Below, piece after piece: positions 5,619 through 5,820 of a stretch of DNA of 5,820 bases; positions within the stretch are counted from its first letter, which is position 1; every line of letters starts with the position of its first letter. Under the pieces are notes generated by a model that saw only the letters and a program-made list of their open reading frames with translations, searched no databases and was not told where the DNA came from. The stretch is from Bacillus_BA songklensis (GTDB lineage: Bacteria; Bacillota; Bacilli; Bacillales; Bacillaceae_H). A program made the translations under genes and the position numbers. The stretch lies in the NCBI RefSeq assembly GCF_042649685.1, contig NZ_JBHRZT010000037.1:1-5820 (forward strand), written 5' to 3'.

Positions 5619-5820
5619 GAAGTGTTCAAGCTTAATAGATATAGGATGATTTTATGTCCTAAGGCGCGAAAAGGGCAGTAAAGTGAAACAATAACCTGTT
5701 AGGATATTAGGTTAGAGCGGGTCGCAAAACTATAATAAACATCCAATATTATGCATAAGAAGCATGGTTTGGACATGAAAACGATAGCGGTGATACCCAA
5801 ACATCCGTGGATTCTCCAAT
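5619..5820. other. Non-coding right edge with a possible promoter and gene start
   Basis: No terminator is evident after the DUF1259 gene; TAGGA/TCCTA (5642-5661) and TAACCT/AGGTTA (5692-5714) are weak inverted repeats without T-runs. TATAAT at 5731-5736 is a perfect -10 hexamer, but the -35 region at 17-18 bp (TTAGGT/TAGGTT) is poor. From ATG 5775 the frame reads MKTIAVIPKHPWILQ and stays open to the window end, though it has no clear ribosome binding site. It may be the start of a gene or chance. Confidence 0.3.

Noticed and set aside
5642..5661. TAGGA/TCCTA hairpin as terminator of the DUF1259 gene
   Set aside because: Five-base AT-rich stem without a T-run.
5768..5810. Resemblance of TTTGG...CGATAGCGGTGA to the 5' end of 5S rRNA
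   Set aside because: Only short word matches; the conserved CCCAT-CCGAAC loop is absent and no other rRNA or tRNA is nearby.
1..5820. CRISPR array, tRNA or phage attachment site
   Set aside because: No regularly spaced repeats, cloverleaf sequences or duplicated att-like cores were seen on either strand.

Overview
The window looks like an accessory or intergenic-rich stretch of a low-GC Gram-positive genome, most likely Bacillales (Bacillus, Paenibacillus or Brevibacillus type). The grounds are strong AAAGGAG or GGGAGGG ribosome binding sites at short spacing, a TTG start, Rho-independent terminators, AT-rich spacers, and a HelD protein that resembles the Bacillus subtilis class closely in length and motifs. 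The genus is inferred and could not be searched.

Layout, left to right, all genes on the + strand. (1) 1-621: the 3' part of an IS4-family transposase, cut inside its catalytic YREK motif and joined directly to a perfect 18-bp-stem terminator at 557-602. It is a dead insertion-sequence remnant. (2) 622-916: a very AT-rich (about 25% GC) spacer and leader with no supported gene. (3) 917-3241: helD, a complete 774-residue RNA polymerase recycling ATPase of the UvrD/Rep-like superfamily 1 fold. (4) 3242-3387: a short spacer with no terminator but with small operator-like repeats. (5) 3388-4875: a complete 495-residue DHA2-family (EmrB/QacA-like, 14 membrane segments expected) drug:proton antiporter, starting at TTG. 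(6) 4876-5213: a non-coding stretch holding a 26-bp near-palindrome, a 20-bp perfect palindrome and a strong Rho-independent terminator. (7) 5214-5618: a 134-residue single-domain DUF1259 (LppY/LpqO family) protein. (8) 5619-5820: non-coding, with a consensus -10 box and possibly the first codons of a gene running off the right edge.

How the genes might work together: helD and the exporter lie in the same direction, 146 bp apart, with no terminator between them and a good one after the exporter. Some HelD relatives (HelR of actinobacteria) displace rifamycin from RNA polymerase, so helD plus a multidrug exporter could be a target-protection and efflux pair. That is an inference from neighbourhood and is unproven for this HelD class. 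The DUF1259 gene sits behind the terminator and is probably a separate unit. No strongly novel system is evident; the most unexplained signals are the two palindromes just behind the exporter.
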